From Acidimicrobiales bacterium (GTDB lineage: Bacteria; Actinomycetota; Acidimicrobiia; Acidimicrobiales; Poriferisodalaceae): a stretch of 41,310 nucleotides of DNA. Made by a program: the position numbers and the translations under genes. The stretch covers positions 1 through 41,310 of the forward strand of contig VYDH01000005.1 of NCBI GenBank assembly GCA_009843525.1. Reading direction: 5' to 3'. The notes beneath the pieces were generated by a model. That model made no database searches, had not been told where the DNA came from, and worked only from the letters and a program-made list of their open reading frames with translations. Positions 17,378 to 24,676 of the stretch are shown here, piece after piece (position 1 is the stretch's first letter; each line of letters starts with the position of its first letter).

Positions 17378-18430
17378 TCACTCGGCGCTGATTGAGTTGG
17401 TGGCGAGGGCGGATAGCACGTTGCTGGCGGCTGTTGAGCGGTCGGTGGCACGGATTCGGGCGTCTTCGGGCACGGCGAGGCTGGCATGAACGGCGGTCTC
17501 CATGGCGCCCAGGAGGTCTCGCAGCTCGCGGGGCGGGGGGAAGTACTCGTCCTCGTCGGTGATGGTGACCTCGGTGGTGCCTCGAGCCGGCGCGAGCCGC
17601 TCGATGACGGCGTCCACCAACTCTTCGGGCGCTGATGCCCCGGCTGTGACTCCAATGGTGCCACGCAGGTCGTCTGGCAATTCCGCTGCAGCGTTCACTC
17701 GCAGCACGCGCTTGCAGCCTGACTCGACCGCGACCTTGGCCAGCGCCATGGTGTTGGAGGAGTTGGCCGACCCGATGACCACGACAGCGTCGCAGTCGGG
17801 TGCGAGCCGCTCGAGGGCGCTCTGGCGATTGGTGGTGGCGAAGCAGAGATCCGAGCGCCCTGCCATCCAGACGTCGCCGAAGCGTGCCTTGGCAGCGTCG
17901 GCCACATCAGCCCAGTCACGATGGCTGAGCGTCGTCTGGGCCAGCACCGCAACCGGTGCCTCGGTGTCGTCGAGCCCCTCGACGTCGGCAGGCTCGGAGA
18001 CCAGCGAGATGGCGTCGGGCGCCACGGCCATGGTGCCGACGGCTTCGTCGTGGCCCTCGTGCCCGACGTACACCACTTGGTAGCCCTTGCCGGCACGTAC
18101 GCGGACCTCGTGGTGCACCTTGGTCACCAAGGGGCAGACGGCGTCCACCACGTAGCCGCCGCGCCGCCGGGCCTCGGCGACCACTTCGGGTGCCGAACCG
18201 TGCGCTGAGAGCATGAGCGGCCGGCCGGCCGGCACTTCGGCGACGTCGTCGACGAACACCACGCCGAGTCGCTCGAAGCGATCCACCACGAGGCGGTTGT
18301 GGACGATCTCGTGGTAGCAGTACACCGGCGCCGGGAATGAGCGAACGAGCCAGGCGAGCGCCTTGATGGCCATTTCGACGCCGGCGCAGAAGCCACGGGG
18401 CGCCGCCAGCAGCACCCGGTCCACAGCCAC
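17378..18430 (-). CDS. ispH: 4-hydroxy-3-methylbut-2-enyl diphosphate reductase
   Basis: The last enzyme of the MEP isoprenoid pathway, a [4Fe-4S] protein that reduces HMBPP to IPP and DMAPP. The three cluster cysteines are C15 (PRGFCAGV), C99 (DAVCPLVTKVH) and C196 (SDLCFATTNRQ). Substrate-binding His44 (HEIVHN), His77 (SAHG) and NSSNT are all present. At 350 residues it is a little longer than the E. coli enzyme because of a Ser/Thr/Ala-rich C-terminal tail. The GTG start at 18430 could equally be the in-frame GTG at 18424. It is divergent from the DUF512 gene with 86 bases between them. Confidence 0.95.
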   Translation of the reverse strand: MAVDRVLLAAPRGFCAGVEMAIKALAWLVRSFPAPVYCYHEIVHNRLVVDRFERLGVVFVDDVAEVPAGRPLMLSAHGSAPEVVAEARRRGGYVVDAVCPLVTKVHHEVRVRAGKGYQVVYVGHEGHDEAVGTMAVAPDAISLVSEPADVEGLDDTEAPVAVLAQTTLSHRDWADVADAAKARFGDVWMAGRSDLCFATTNRQSALERLAPDCDAVVVIGSANSSNTMALAKVAVESGCKRVLRVNAAAELPDDLRGTIGVTAGASAPEELVDAVIERLAPARGTTEVTITDEDEYFPPPRELRDLLGAMETAVHASLAVPEDARIRATDRSTAASNVLSALATNSISAE

Positions 18431-18516
18431 GGCTGTGACGCTACCGACGGTGTGAGAGGTTCCTATCCTGAACCCTGAGGCTGAGCCGAAAGGCGAAGCC
18501 GTGGCCCGAGCGGCCC

Positions 18517-20187
18517 GTGAGCGATAGCGAACAAGAGCGGGAAATGATGGCCGAGCAACGAGGACGTGAGCCCGTCCGCGCGCCCTCCGGCCACCGGCCG
18601 GTTGTGGTGGCGGTGGAGCCCGGCTCGGCGGCCGAGATCGCCGGGCTGGCCCCTGGCGACGAGGTGGTGTCGATCTCCGGTGTTGCTCCGACCGACGTGA
18701 TCGCCTGGCAGTTGCTGCTCGATGAGGCCGATCCCACGCTGGCCGTGCTGCGCGACGGGCACGAGATTGCCATGGACATACCGAAAGACGCCGGCGTCCC
18801 GCTCGGCGCCGAGGTGCATGCCGCGATCTTCGACCGGGTGCAGACCTGTGACAACCACTGCGAGTTCTGCTTCATCTATCAGCTGCCGCCGGGGCTGCGC
18901 CGGAGCCTCTATCTCAAGGACGACGACTACCGGCTGTCGTTCCTGTATGGCAACTTCACGACGCTTACCCGTTTCACCGAGCTGGATCTCGAACGGGTGC
19001 TGGACGAGCGCTTGTCACCGCTGTATGTGTCGATTCATGCCACCGATCCAGCGGTGCGGGCTCGGATGCTCCGCAATCCGCGTGGCGCGACAAGCCTGCG
19101 CTGGCTGAGCGCGTTGCTCGATGGCGGCATCGAGGTTCACGGCCAGGTGGTGGTGTGCCCGGGCGTGAACGACGGGCAGGTGCTGGCCGACACGCTGGCA
19201 GGCGTGCTCGACCGCTACCCGTCGTTGGCCACGTTGGCGGTGGTACCGCTGGGGGTCAGCGCTCACCAGCGGGAGCCGGCCATGCGCCCTCACACTGCGG
19301 CCGAAGCGGCGGCAGTCGTGGACCTCTGCGAGGGATGGCAGCAGCGTTGTGTGGAGGTGCTCGGTCGCCGTCTGGTGTTCGCTGCGGATGAGTACTACCT
19401 GCTCGCCGACCGACCCTTTCCTGCGGCCGAAACCTACGGCGACTTCCCGATGCACGAGGACGGCATCGGCATGGCGAGGGCGTTCGAGCGGGAGTTCTGG
19501 GCCGCCGGTGCGGGCATGCCCAACGGGGACATCAGGCAGCGCGCGCCGGCCGCAGGATTCTTCTCGTGGGTGGACGGGGCGCCGGCGGAGGGCTACCGCG
19601 CAGTGCGGATGCCCGGACATGGCGCAAACCGCAGCGGCGAGATCGACGTCGATGGGTTGCCGCTCAGTCGCGGGCCGACGTCGACACCAGTGGCCGTGAC
19701 ACTGCGGGGATCACCCCGTCATGGCCCTTCTCGAACGATCCACCCGACCGACGGCGAGCCCGCCAGGCAGCGCATCGGGATCCTGACGGGCAGCTACGGA
19801 GCTGCCGTGCTGGCACCCCTGGTGAGTCAGTGGCACGCCCATGCCACGTCCCAACAGAAGGGGAGTGCGCCTCGCGCACGGGTCATCGAAGTGCCCAACC
19901 GGTTCTTCGGCGGCAACATCGGCGTGACTGGCTTGCTCGCCGGCGTCGACATCGCCGCGGTGTTGGCCGCCGAGCCGGTCGAGCATCGCTACCTGCTGCC
20001 CGATGTCTGCCTGTCGGGCGGGAAGTTCCTCGACGGCATGACACCCGCCGAGCTGCCCCGGCTCGTCGAGGTCATCCCCACCAACGGCGGCGCCCTGCGG
20101 GAGCTGCTCGACGCTTCGGCCTCAGCCCAGTCCGATGCGGCTCCGGCGCGCGGCACTGCAACTCACCCAGCAGGTGTCTCGCGATGA
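18517..20187 (+). CDS. DUF512 protein: PDZ plus radical-SAM-like iron-sulfur protein
   Basis: A 556-residue protein whose N terminus is a PDZ-like domain (VVAVEPGSAAEIAGLAPGDEVVSISG, residues about 29-55). It is followed by a radical-SAM-type cluster motif C111-x3-C115-x2-C118 (CDNHCEFCF) and the family blocks LPPGLRRSLYLKDDDYRLSFLYGNF and SPLYVSIHATDP. The C-terminal DUF512 part contains GVVPLGVS-like and DVCLSGGKFLDG segments. The function is not established for the family. Its usual position just upstream of der suggests a role linked to ribosome assembly or translation. The GTG start at 18517 is the first in frame. The stop overlaps the der start by ATGA. Confidence 0.88.
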   Translation: MSDSEQEREMMAEQRGREPVRAPSGHRPVVVAVEPGSAAEIAGLAPGDEVVSISGVAPTDVIAWQLLLDEADPTLAVLRDGHEIAMDIPKDAGVPLGAEVHAAIFDRVQTCDNHCEFCFIYQLPPGLRRSLYLKDDDYRLSFLYGNFTTLTRFTELDLERVLDERLSPLYVSIHATDPAVRARMLRNPRGATSLRWLSALLDGGIEVHGQVVVCPGVNDGQVLADTLAGVLDRYPSLATLAVVPLGVSAHQREPAMRPHTAAEAAAVVDLCEGWQQRCVEVLGRRLVFAADEYYLLADRPFPAAETYGDFPMHEDGIGMARAFEREFWAAGAGMPNGDIRQRAPAAGFFSWVDGAPAEGYRAVRMPGHGANRSGEIDVDGLPLSRGPTSTPVAVTLRGSPRHGPSRTIHPTDGEPARQRIGILTGSYGAAVLAPLVSQWHAHATSQQKGSAPRARVIEVPNRFFGGNIGVTGLLAGVDIAAVLAAEPVEHRYLLPDVCLSGGKFLDGMTPAELPRLVEVIPTNGGALRELLDASASAQSDAAPARGTATHPAGVSR

Positions 20188-21575
20188 ACGTCGGTCTGCC
20201 CGTCGTCGGCATCGTGGGACGGCCCAACGTCGGCAAGTCCACGCTGTTCAACCGGCTCGTGGGGCGTCGCGATGCCGTGGTGGCGCCCGAACCCGGCGTG
20301 ACGCGCGACCGCAAGGCGGCCGAGGCCGCTTGGCGAGGGCACCCTTTCGTCGTGGTGGACACCGGCGGGTGGTCTGCATACGGCGACACGCTCGACAACA
20401 AGGTGTCCGAGCAGAGCGAGCGCGCGATGGGCGATGCCGACGTGCTGCTGCTGGTAGTGGATGTCACTGTCGGCATCACCGAGCCCGACGCTCGTATCGC
20501 CGCCATGCTGCGCCGCAGCGGCCGGCCGACTCTGGTGGTTGCCAACATGGCCGACAGCGGGGCCCGTGATGATGGCCGGTGGGAGTTCAACCGCCTGGGG
20601 CTTGGCGAAGCCTGGGCCGTGTCCGCCCTGCATGGCCGCAACGTCGGCGATGTGCTCGATCGCGTGCTGGAGTTGTTCGACCTTGATTCAGACGCCGACT
20701 CCGGCAGCTGTCCCGGCCGCCTCGACGCAGTCGCGAGTGCTGCCGAGAGGGCGACGCCAGACCGTGACGAATCCATCAGCGACAGCGAGGCCCTCGTCGA
20801 GGGCGAAGCGGCCGTGCCCGCAGTGGCGATCGTAGGCCGGCCCAATGTCGGCAAGTCGACACTGTTCAACCGGCTCATCGGCGACGAACGGTCGGTCGTC
20901 CACGACCGGCCCGGCACGACCCGCGACAGCATCGACACCCTTGTGGAAACCGAGGCGGGCCCGGTGCGGTTCGTGGACACCGCGGGCATGCGCCGCAAGG
21001 CCCGGGTGGACGCGGACACTGAGTACTACGCCAACTTGCGGGCACTGCGGGCCATCGATGCCTGCGACGTATCGCTGCTGGTCATCGACGCCACTGAAGG
21101 AGTGACGGCACAGGACCAGCGTCTCGCCGAGCGCATCGACGCTGCTGGCTGCCCGATCGTGGTGCTGCTCAACAAATGGGAGACGCTGGATGCCGAGCAT
21201 CGTGAAGGCGTCTTGGGGGAGCTGGCGCGTCGCCTGCACTTCGTCGGCGAATCACCCGTGTTGCGCATCAGCGCGCTGACGGGTCGGGGCGTGCATCGGC
21301 TGGTGCCCGCGGTCTCCGCCGCGATGGAGGCATACGAATCGAGAGCGCCGACTGCCAAGGTGAACGAGATCGTCCAGCTCGCGCAGTCCGCACAGCCGGC
21401 GCCAGGCGGAGCACGGGTGCTGTACGCCACCCAAGCCGCAACGCAGCCGCCGACGTTCACGCTGTTCGCCAACCGGGAGCTCCCAGCTACCTACCTGCGA
21501 TATCTTGAGCGCCGCTTGCGCGAAGAGCTGGGCCTAGCGAAGACGCCGCTCAAACTGCGAGTGCGCCGACGATGA
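20184..21575 (+). CDS. der: Ribosome-assembly GTPase Der (EngA)
   Basis: A 463-residue double GTPase needed for maturation of the 50S ribosomal subunit. Two G domains are visible: the first P-loop GRPNVGKST at residues 12-20 with VDTGGW, and the second GRPNVGKST near residue 218 with VDTAGM and NKWE. The C-terminal KH-like domain ends TFTLFANRELPATYLRYLERRLREELGL...LKLRVRRR, as in all Der proteins. The acidic linker between the domains is longer than average. The ATG at 20184 overlaps the DUF512 stop, so the two are coupled. A longer open frame upstream of 20184 is only a shadow of the DUF512 gene. Confidence 0.96.
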   Translation: MNVGLPVVGIVGRPNVGKSTLFNRLVGRRDAVVAPEPGVTRDRKAAEAAWRGHPFVVVDTGGWSAYGDTLDNKVSEQSERAMGDADVLLLVVDVTVGITEPDARIAAMLRRSGRPTLVVANMADSGARDDGRWEFNRLGLGEAWAVSALHGRNVGDVLDRVLELFDLDSDADSGSCPGRLDAVASAAERATPDRDESISDSEALVEGEAAVPAVAIVGRPNVGKSTLFNRLIGDERSVVHDRPGTTRDSIDTLVETEAGPVRFVDTAGMRRKARVDADTEYYANLRALRAIDACDVSLLVIDATEGVTAQDQRLAERIDAAGCPIVVLLNKWETLDAEHREGVLGELARRLHFVGESPVLRISALTGRGVHRLVPAVSAAMEAYESRAPTAKVNEIVQLAQSAQPAPGGARVLYATQAATQPPTFTLFANRELPATYLRYLERRLREELGLAKTPLKLRVRRR

Positions 21576-21817
21576 GGCCGCTGTCCAGACGCGGAGCGGC
21601 CTCGACCGCCCAGCGGCAGAATCGCCGCCCGCTTCCAGACGGACCTCGTCATCCCGGCAGGCGCAGGAGCAGCGAAAGCGACCAGGCCCAGGAGCGGCGT
21701 TCGGGGGCGCCGTGGCACTTCTGGCTCGTCGTCATCATGGCGACCGTGTACTTGGGCTGGCGTGCGGTCGAAGGCGTCGTGTGGCTGATTCAGTGGTTCG
21801 CCGGCGTCATCAGTTGA
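21572..21817 (+). CDS. Small basic single-pass membrane protein downstream of der
   Basis: An 81-residue protein with a strongly basic, Arg-rich first half (about residues 1-45) and one hydrophobic helix (HFWLVVIMATVYLGWRAVEGV, about 49-69) close to the C terminus. It starts at ATG 21572, overlapping the der stop by ATGA, which supports it as a real gene made together with Der. No family is recognised. The basic tail could bind ribosomes or membrane lipids; that is speculation. Confidence 0.6.
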   Translation: MRPLSRRGAASTAQRQNRRPLPDGPRHPGRRRSSESDQAQERRSGAPWHFWLVVIMATVYLGWRAVEGVVWLIQWFAGVIS

Positions 21818-21870
21818 GCGGCTCGACGTTGAACTGTCCATTCAACCCAGCCGGTATCGTGCCTGCGGAA

Positions 21871-21948
21871 CGGGCTGTGGCGCAGTCTGGTTAGCGCACT
21901 GGTCTGGGGGACCAGGGGTCGGAGGTTCAAATCCTCTCAGCCCGACCA
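21871..21948 (+). tRNA. tRNA-Pro (anticodon GGG)
   Basis: A complete cloverleaf: acceptor stem CGGGCTG pairing with CAGCCCG, D arm GCGC/GCGC, anticodon stem CTGGT/ACCAG around loop CTGGGGG with anticodon GGG, T arm GGAGG/CCTCT with loop TTCAAAT, and encoded CCA after discriminator A. It reads proline codons CCC and CCT. A TATCGT at 21855-21860 could be its -10 box. A protein gene begins only 15 bases after the CCA, with no terminator between, so the tRNA may be cut from a joint transcript. Confidence 0.97.
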
Positions 21949-21962
21949 CAGCGGGGTTTGTC

Positions 21963-22571
21963 ATGGCAAAGGGTGTGCCAGCGGTTGCTCCGGGCGGCAG
22001 GGTGTCACGGCGGCTCGCCACAGGAGTCTTCGCATTTGAAGGCGACGACTCCGATGCGGATCTCCGCCAGCAGTTCGGCGTGGCCACGCTCCTGCAGACC
22101 GTCCGCGAGCTCAGCGGCCTGAAGTTCATCCGGCGCGACATCGGCACCGCGCCCGAGCCCTTCTACTACGTCCGCAAATGGACAGAGCAGCGCTACTGCG
22201 ACTATCAGATCGGGCACTTCGGATTTCACGGCAAACCTGGAGAGCTCTGGCTGAGCGGCTCCGCCAAGGTGACCCTGGAGGAACTCGCCGACGTGCTCGA
22301 TGGGCGGGCCGGCAGTCGGATCATCTATTTCAGCTCGTGCGAGATCATGGGCACCGACGACGCGGCCCTGCGGCGATTCCAGGAGCGATCCGGCGCCGCC
22401 GCGGTGATCGGCTTCCTCGAGCGGGTCGGCGGCAGCCTGGAACTGCCGGCATTCGAGCTCCTGCTGCTGCAGGCACTGAACGACGACACGAGGATGGACG
22501 CAGTGGAGGACCGCATCCGCAGCCAGCATCCCTATCTGTGCGAATTGCTCGGCCTCAAGATCATCAACTGA
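21963..22571 (+). CDS. Putative caspase-like (DUF6642-like) protein
   Basis: A 202-residue protein of uncertain role. The core has YYVRKWTEQRYCDYQIGHFGFHGKPGELWL, then EELADVLDGR, then RIIYFSSCEIMG. A His in HFGFHG (H89) and a Cys in FSSC (C126), about 37 residues apart and each after a hydrophobic strand, reproduce the His-Cys dyad layout of caspase-fold and CHAT peptidases. The whole resembles the DUF6642 family as I remember it. No signal peptide is seen. It starts at ATG 21963, 15 bases after tRNA-Pro. The enzyme role is inferred from the dyad pattern alone. Confidence 0.6.
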   Translation: MAKGVPAVAPGGRVSRRLATGVFAFEGDDSDADLRQQFGVATLLQTVRELSGLKFIRRDIGTAPEPFYYVRKWTEQRYCDYQIGHFGFHGKPGELWLSGSAKVTLEELADVLDGRAGSRIIYFSSCEIMGTDDAALRRFQERSGAAAVIGFLERVGGSLELPAFELLLLQALNDDTRMDAVEDRIRSQHPYLCELLGLKIIN

Positions 22572-22676
22572 TCTGTGCTCGATCAGGGCGCCCGGCGCAG
22601 CGAACGCATCATCGTCAGTGAGCGCAGTGCCATGATGTGGCCTGCAGCGACACGCTGCCGACGAAGGGGAGCGCTG

Positions 22677-23048
22677 ATGAGCGAGACGGCAACTGAACAT
22701 CGCAAGCCCGAGATTTCGGTTTTGCAGGAGCCGGGACGGGTCACCGTCCGGGTTGGCGGCGTGGTCGTGGCCGATTCGACCTCGGCTCTGGTGCTGACCG
22801 AAGGACGGCTCCCGCCGCGCCACTACCTGCCGGTTTCAGACGTGAAGATGGAGTTGCTGCACCCGACTGTGCTGTCCACTCATTGACCGTGGAAGGGCGA
22901 TGCCAGCTACTGGTCAGTAGCAGTCAAGGGTCAGAGCTACGAGGACATCGTGTGGTCCTATCCCGATCCGATCCCCGAGATGGCCGAGATCGCCGGTCTG
23001 ATGAGCTTCTATGCCGAGCGTGACGAGGTGGACCAGACCGTCAGCTGA
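22677..23048 (+). CDS. DUF427 protein with in-frame UGA, candidate selenoprotein
   Basis: Read through one UGA, this is a complete 123-codon DUF427 protein: VTVRVGGVVVADSTSALVL, then PPRHYLPVSDVKMELL, LSTH-[UGA]-PWKGDASYW and WSYPDPIPEMAEIAG, ending at TGA 23046. The UGA is codon 70 (22884-22886) and sits where the family has the conserved Cys of its THCPYKG-type motif. Both sides are intact and in one frame. The ATG at 22677 follows a strong Shine-Dalgarno (AAGGGGAG). A hairpin with a GGUC loop follows the UGA (see the separate entry). Either UGA is decoded as selenocysteine, or one nonsense change (TGC/TGT to TGA) has just broken the gene. DUF427 function is unknown. If not recoded, the product is a 69-residue truncation. 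Confidence 0.7.
22901..22926 (+). promoter_or_regulatory. Candidate bacterial SECIS hairpin after the in-frame UGA
   Basis: The perfect 6-base stem GCTACT/AGTAGC (22906-22911 with 22916-22921) closes on the tetraloop GGTC. The stem extends downward with mismatches to about 22901-22926. The loop begins 25 bases after the UGA, inside the 16-37 base range used for bacterial SECIS elements, and has G in its first positions; the E. coli fdhF element also shows GGUC in its apical loop. The 3' arm uses the A-ending codons TCA-GTA-GCA, unlike the prevailing GC-ending codon use here, as if the RNA structure constrained them. Confidence 0.5.
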
Positions 23049-23076
23049 GGTCCGCGGCCGACGCGGTACGCACGCA

Positions 23077-24351
23077 TCAGTTCAGCGTGGCCGCAAGCTC
23101 CAGCGCGTCGTCCCACGATGGGTGAGCTGCCAGGAGTCGGCGGAATCGCACGAACGGCCTGATCGCGTCGAGCGCCATGACTCCGCTCAGCCGGCCGTTG
23201 CGCCGGTAACCGGCCAAGAAGGAGCGGCCTGAATCCGGACTGCCCGTATCGGGGTCGTCTGCAGCCGATCCGACGAGCACCTCCACGTCGTCGTCGGCGT
23301 CGGGATGTCCAGCAATCTGGATTCGGGCGTCATATTGATCCGACCAGACAAATGGAACAGAGCTGTAGGGCTGCGCCTCTGCGGGGGCCACCAGGTTGCG
23401 GCCCACTGCCATGCCGTGCTCCACCGCTGCGGTCCAGTGCTCGACCCGGATCGGCCGGTCGCCGTGCCACGGGCTGAGCCACCCGTTGGGCGCCCGTGCC
23501 ACGTCGCCGACGGCGTAAACGCCCGGGGGCCCGCAGCACAGCGTCGCATCGCAGACCACGCCGTTGTCGACCTGCAGGCCCGAGCCCTCCAGCCACGCCG
23601 TATTGGGCACCACCCCGATGCCCACGACCACCAGGTCGGCGGGGATCCGGCTGCCGTCCGCCATGGCGACGGCTTCCACCTGATCGGTTCCGAGCACGCC
23701 GTCTACCCCGACGCCGAGCCGCAGCTCGACGCCGTTGTGGCCGTGGAGGGCACCGACGCGTGTGCCCATCTCGGCACCCAGCCCGCGCACCAGCGGGGCC
23801 GGGGCCGCTTCGATGACCGTCACTTCGCAGCCGCGAGCCGCCGCAGAAGCGGCGACCTCCGAACCGATGAAGCCGCCGCCCACCACGGCGACCCGTGCGC
23901 CGGCGATGAGACCTTCCCGGATGGCCATCGAGTCGTCGAGGGTCCGCAGTGTGTGCACGCCTGCCATGTTCCCGACGCCGGGCAGCGGTCGAGCCGCTGC
24001 GCCCGTCGCGATGACGAGGCCGTCGAACGGCACTGTCTCGGCGTTCCCGCCTGCCGCCGGGGCGACCATGACGACGCGGGCGTCGGTGTCGAGCCCCACG
24101 GCGTGGGTGCTCAGCATGACCTCTACATCGAGGTCGTCGTAGGCGCCATCCGGGTCAAGGGCCAGCGTTCCGGGGTCTTGATCGCCAGTGAGGAACTCCT
24201 TGGAGAGGGGAGGCCGGTCGTAGGGGAGATGCGGCTCGGCGCCGATGAGCGTCAGCGGCCCGTCATGACCCGCAGCGCGCACGCTGTGCGCGGCGCGCGC
24301 ACCTGCCAGCGACGCACCGACGATGACTATGCGTTTCGGGGAATTCGACAC
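23077..24351 (-). CDS. FAD-dependent ferredoxin-type NAD(P)H reductase
   Basis: A 424-residue flavoprotein of the oxygenase-coupled ferredoxin reductase family. It moves electrons from NAD(P)H to a ferredoxin or similar acceptor. The N-terminal FAD motif is RIVIVGASLAGARAA, followed by YDRPPLSKEFL, the second nucleotide motif VAVVGGGFIGSEVAA, and the FAD-binding VYAVGDVARAPN. The C-terminal part with FVWSDQYDARIQIAG is the usual reductase dimer domain. It starts at GTG 24351 and stands alone, convergent with the DUF427 gene. Its redox partner is not in the window. Confidence 0.9.
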   Translation of the reverse strand: MSNSPKRIVIVGASLAGARAAHSVRAAGHDGPLTLIGAEPHLPYDRPPLSKEFLTGDQDPGTLALDPDGAYDDLDVEVMLSTHAVGLDTDARVVMVAPAAGGNAETVPFDGLVIATGAAARPLPGVGNMAGVHTLRTLDDSMAIREGLIAGARVAVVGGGFIGSEVAASAAARGCEVTVIEAAPAPLVRGLGAEMGTRVGALHGHNGVELRLGVGVDGVLGTDQVEAVAMADGSRIPADLVVVGIGVVPNTAWLEGSGLQVDNGVVCDATLCCGPPGVYAVGDVARAPNGWLSPWHGDRPIRVEHWTAAVEHGMAVGRNLVAPAEAQPYSSVPFVWSDQYDARIQIAGHPDADDDVEVLVGSAADDPDTGSPDSGRSFLAGYRRNGRLSGVMALDAIRPFVRFRRLLAAHPSWDDALELAATLN

Positions 24352-24672
24352 GCGAGCAGTGTGTCATCTCCGCGGGGAGGGATGACCGGTGGGCAGTGCC
24401 GACGCGGACAGACCGCGCGGCGGCGCGCCGCCGGCGGCCTCGTACTGCGCCAGTTGGCAGGGGATCGGGCCAAGGCGCGCAGCAGCTATCCGGGCGCGCT
24501 ATAACTGTTCCTCACACCTGTGTAACTACGACAGTGTGATTTGAGCAGTTGCCGTCGCTCCCAAGCACTCGGACGGCACTGCATTCGGCGGGATGAGAGG
24601 GACGGAGACCGGCATGATCACCACACGTCGCACAGCGCATCTCGGTGCCTGTCTAGGTCAAGGCGCCGGCAG
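24352..24672 (+). promoter_or_regulatory. Leader and control region of nrdA
   Basis: This 321-base stretch between two divergent genes holds the nrdA leader. An AT-richer patch at about 24498-24545 contains TATAAC (24500-24505) and an imperfect dyad, CACAC (24513-24517) and GTGTG (24534-24538), with CTGT/ACAG inside it. It is placed where NrdR boxes often lie upstream of ribonucleotide reductase genes, but it does not match the NrdR consensus well. A 20-codon upstream ORF follows at 24614. I looked for a B12 riboswitch and saw none of its conserved boxes. Confidence 0.3.
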
Positions 24673-24676
24673 ATGA
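24614..24676 (+). CDS. Possible leader peptide ORF of nrdA (20 codons)
   Basis: An ATG at 24614 is preceded 7 bases upstream by GGAGA. It opens a 20-codon frame that begins MITTRRTAHLGACLG and ends at a TGA whose last two bases lie inside the nrdA start region (AGATGA, overlap of stop 24674-24676 with ATG 24673). nrdA itself has only a weak Shine-Dalgarno, so translation of nrdA may depend on this frame. The TRR..HL..C pattern loosely recalls short actinobacterial leader peptides; that similarity is from memory and weak. Confidence 0.4.
   Translation: MITTRRTAHLGACLGQGAGR

Noticed and set aside
19566..20183. Long N-terminal extension of der
   Set aside because: It lies in another frame over the DUF512 coding region; Der homologues begin at MNVGLPVVGIVGRPNVGKS.
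22575..22676. Upstream extension of the DUF427 gene
   Set aside because: A strong Shine-Dalgarno precedes ATG 22677 and the upstream codons are unlike DUF427.
21949..23048. Attachment-site repeat of the tRNA-Pro 3' end
   Set aside because: I looked for a second copy of the tRNA tail after the caspase-like and DUF427 genes and did not see one, and there is no integrase gene.
24541..24672. Upstream extension of nrdA by 44 codons
   Set aside because: The codons give an Arg/Ser/His-rich sequence unlike the family, and the region holds the leader ORF and dyad.
24352..24672. B12 riboswitch upstream of nrdA
   Set aside because: None of the conserved B12-box or core elements could be found.
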